NCBI GenBank assembly: GCA_029938505.1
Contig: JAOZUV010000007.1
Location: forward strand, 12,410 to 17,489
DNA from: Bacteroidales bacterium
GTDB taxonomy: Bacteria; Bacteroidota; Bacteroidia; Bacteroidales; GCA-2711565
DNA: 5,080 nucleotides
Reading direction: 5' to 3'
The notes under the pieces: generated by a model
Seen by the model: the letters and a program-made list of their open reading frames with translations, nothing else
Told to the model about the DNA's origin: nothing
Databases searched by the model: none
Made by a program: the position numbers and the translations under genes
In this document: piece after piece, positions 4,626-5,080 of the stretch
Layout of the letters: each line of letters starts with the position of its first letter
Numbering within the stretch: position 1 is the first letter of the stretch

Positions 4626-5080
4626 ATGATATACCCTATAATTGCTTACGGACACCCTGTACTTAAGAAACGAGCAAAGGAAATCGATGCCGATTATCCT
4701 AATTTAAAGGAAATTGTTGCCAATATGTTTGAGTCAATGGATGAAGCAATTGGAATTGGATTAGCTGCCCCTCAAGTCAACTTATCCATTCGTTTATTAG
4801 TGATTGATGCAACTCCATACGAAGAGGAATATCCTGAAGCCAAAGGCTTTAAAAAAGTTTTTATTAATCCTGAGATATTAGAAGAAAGCGGAGAGGACTG
4901 GGAATTTAATGAAGCTTGTTTAAGTTTACCGGGTATTGCTGAATATGTGATCCGTAAACCCAATATTAAAATCCGTTATCAAGACGAAGATTTTAACACT
5001 TTTGAAGAAGAATATGAGGGAATGATTGCCCGTATTTTTCAGCATGAATACGATCATCTGGAAGGTGTCTTATTTGTGGT
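4626..5080 (+). CDS. def: Peptide deformylase (3' end outside the window)
   Basis: Def removes the N-formyl group from the initiator methionine of nascent proteins at the ribosome exit, using a bound metal ion (usually Fe2+). From ATG 4626 the 151 complete visible residues contain all three family motifs. Motif 1 is GIGLAAPQ (43-50), motif 2 is EACLS (96-100) with metal ligand C98, and motif 3 is QHEYDHLEG (139-147) with ligands H140 and H144 and the catalytic E141. Motif 2 usually reads EGCLS; here Ala replaces Gly, a mild change that need not affect activity. The usual length is 165-190 residues, so only about 30 residues of C-terminal tail are missing past 5080. The start is 6 bp after the ruvX stop, and the opening [15 protein letters not shown] is family-typical, so the two genes are probably co-transcribed. 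Confidence 0.96.
   Translation, partial: MIYPIIAYGHPVLKKRAKEIDADYPNLKEIVANMFESMDEAIGIGLAAPQVNLSIRLLVIDATPYEEEYPEAKGFKKVFINPEILEESGEDWEFNEACLSLPGIAEYVIRKPNIKIRYQDEDFNTFEEEYEGMIARIFQHEYDHLEGVLFV

Noticed and set aside
4772..4963. Open minus-strand frame of 63 codons opposite def
   Set aside because: It covers deformylase motif 2 on the other strand; no independent support.

Overview
The window looks like a stretch of a Bacteroidota chromosome (exact genus not determinable). The DNA is AT-rich, the genes lack strong Shine-Dalgarno sequences, and several candidate promoters match the TAnnTTTG -7 element of that phylum. The conserved genes are housekeeping types typical of these bacteria: DapD, RuvX next to peptide deformylase, a single-domain TsaC, and a GT9 glycosyltransferase of cell-envelope type.

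Layout. Bases 1-287 hold the C-terminal end of a plus-strand gene that starts outside the window. It ends in a short coiled coil; its family is uncertain. Bases 288-888 carry no convincing protein gene. Three perfect 11-12 bp tandem duplications, an inverted copy of one of them, an imperfect pair of terminator-like segments and two similar TATC-N7-GATA elements lie there. This is the only stretch that resembles accessory or rearranged DNA. From 4091 leftwards to 889 runs a tightly packed minus-strand operon: dapD, a GT9 glycosyltransferase, a TsaC/YrdC protein and a carbon-nitrogen hydrolase. Gaps are 4-5 bp, or a stop/start overlap. Bases 4092-4196 are a divergent promoter region. To its right, ruvX and def (truncated by the window edge) form a plus-strand pair 6 bp apart.

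How the genes fit together. The leftward operon mixes lysine/diaminopimelate synthesis (DapD), envelope glycan assembly (GT9), tRNA t6A modification (TsaC) and a nitrilase-fold amidase of unknown substrate. The rightward pair handles Holliday-junction/nucleic-acid processing (RuvX) and removal of the N-formyl group from new proteins (Def). The link is growth and translation rather than one pathway. I see no clear new defence, mobile or biosynthetic system. The items most worth a second look are the repeat-laden gap at 288-888, including a possible small minus-strand transcript, and a run of ten T inside the glycosyltransferase gene.
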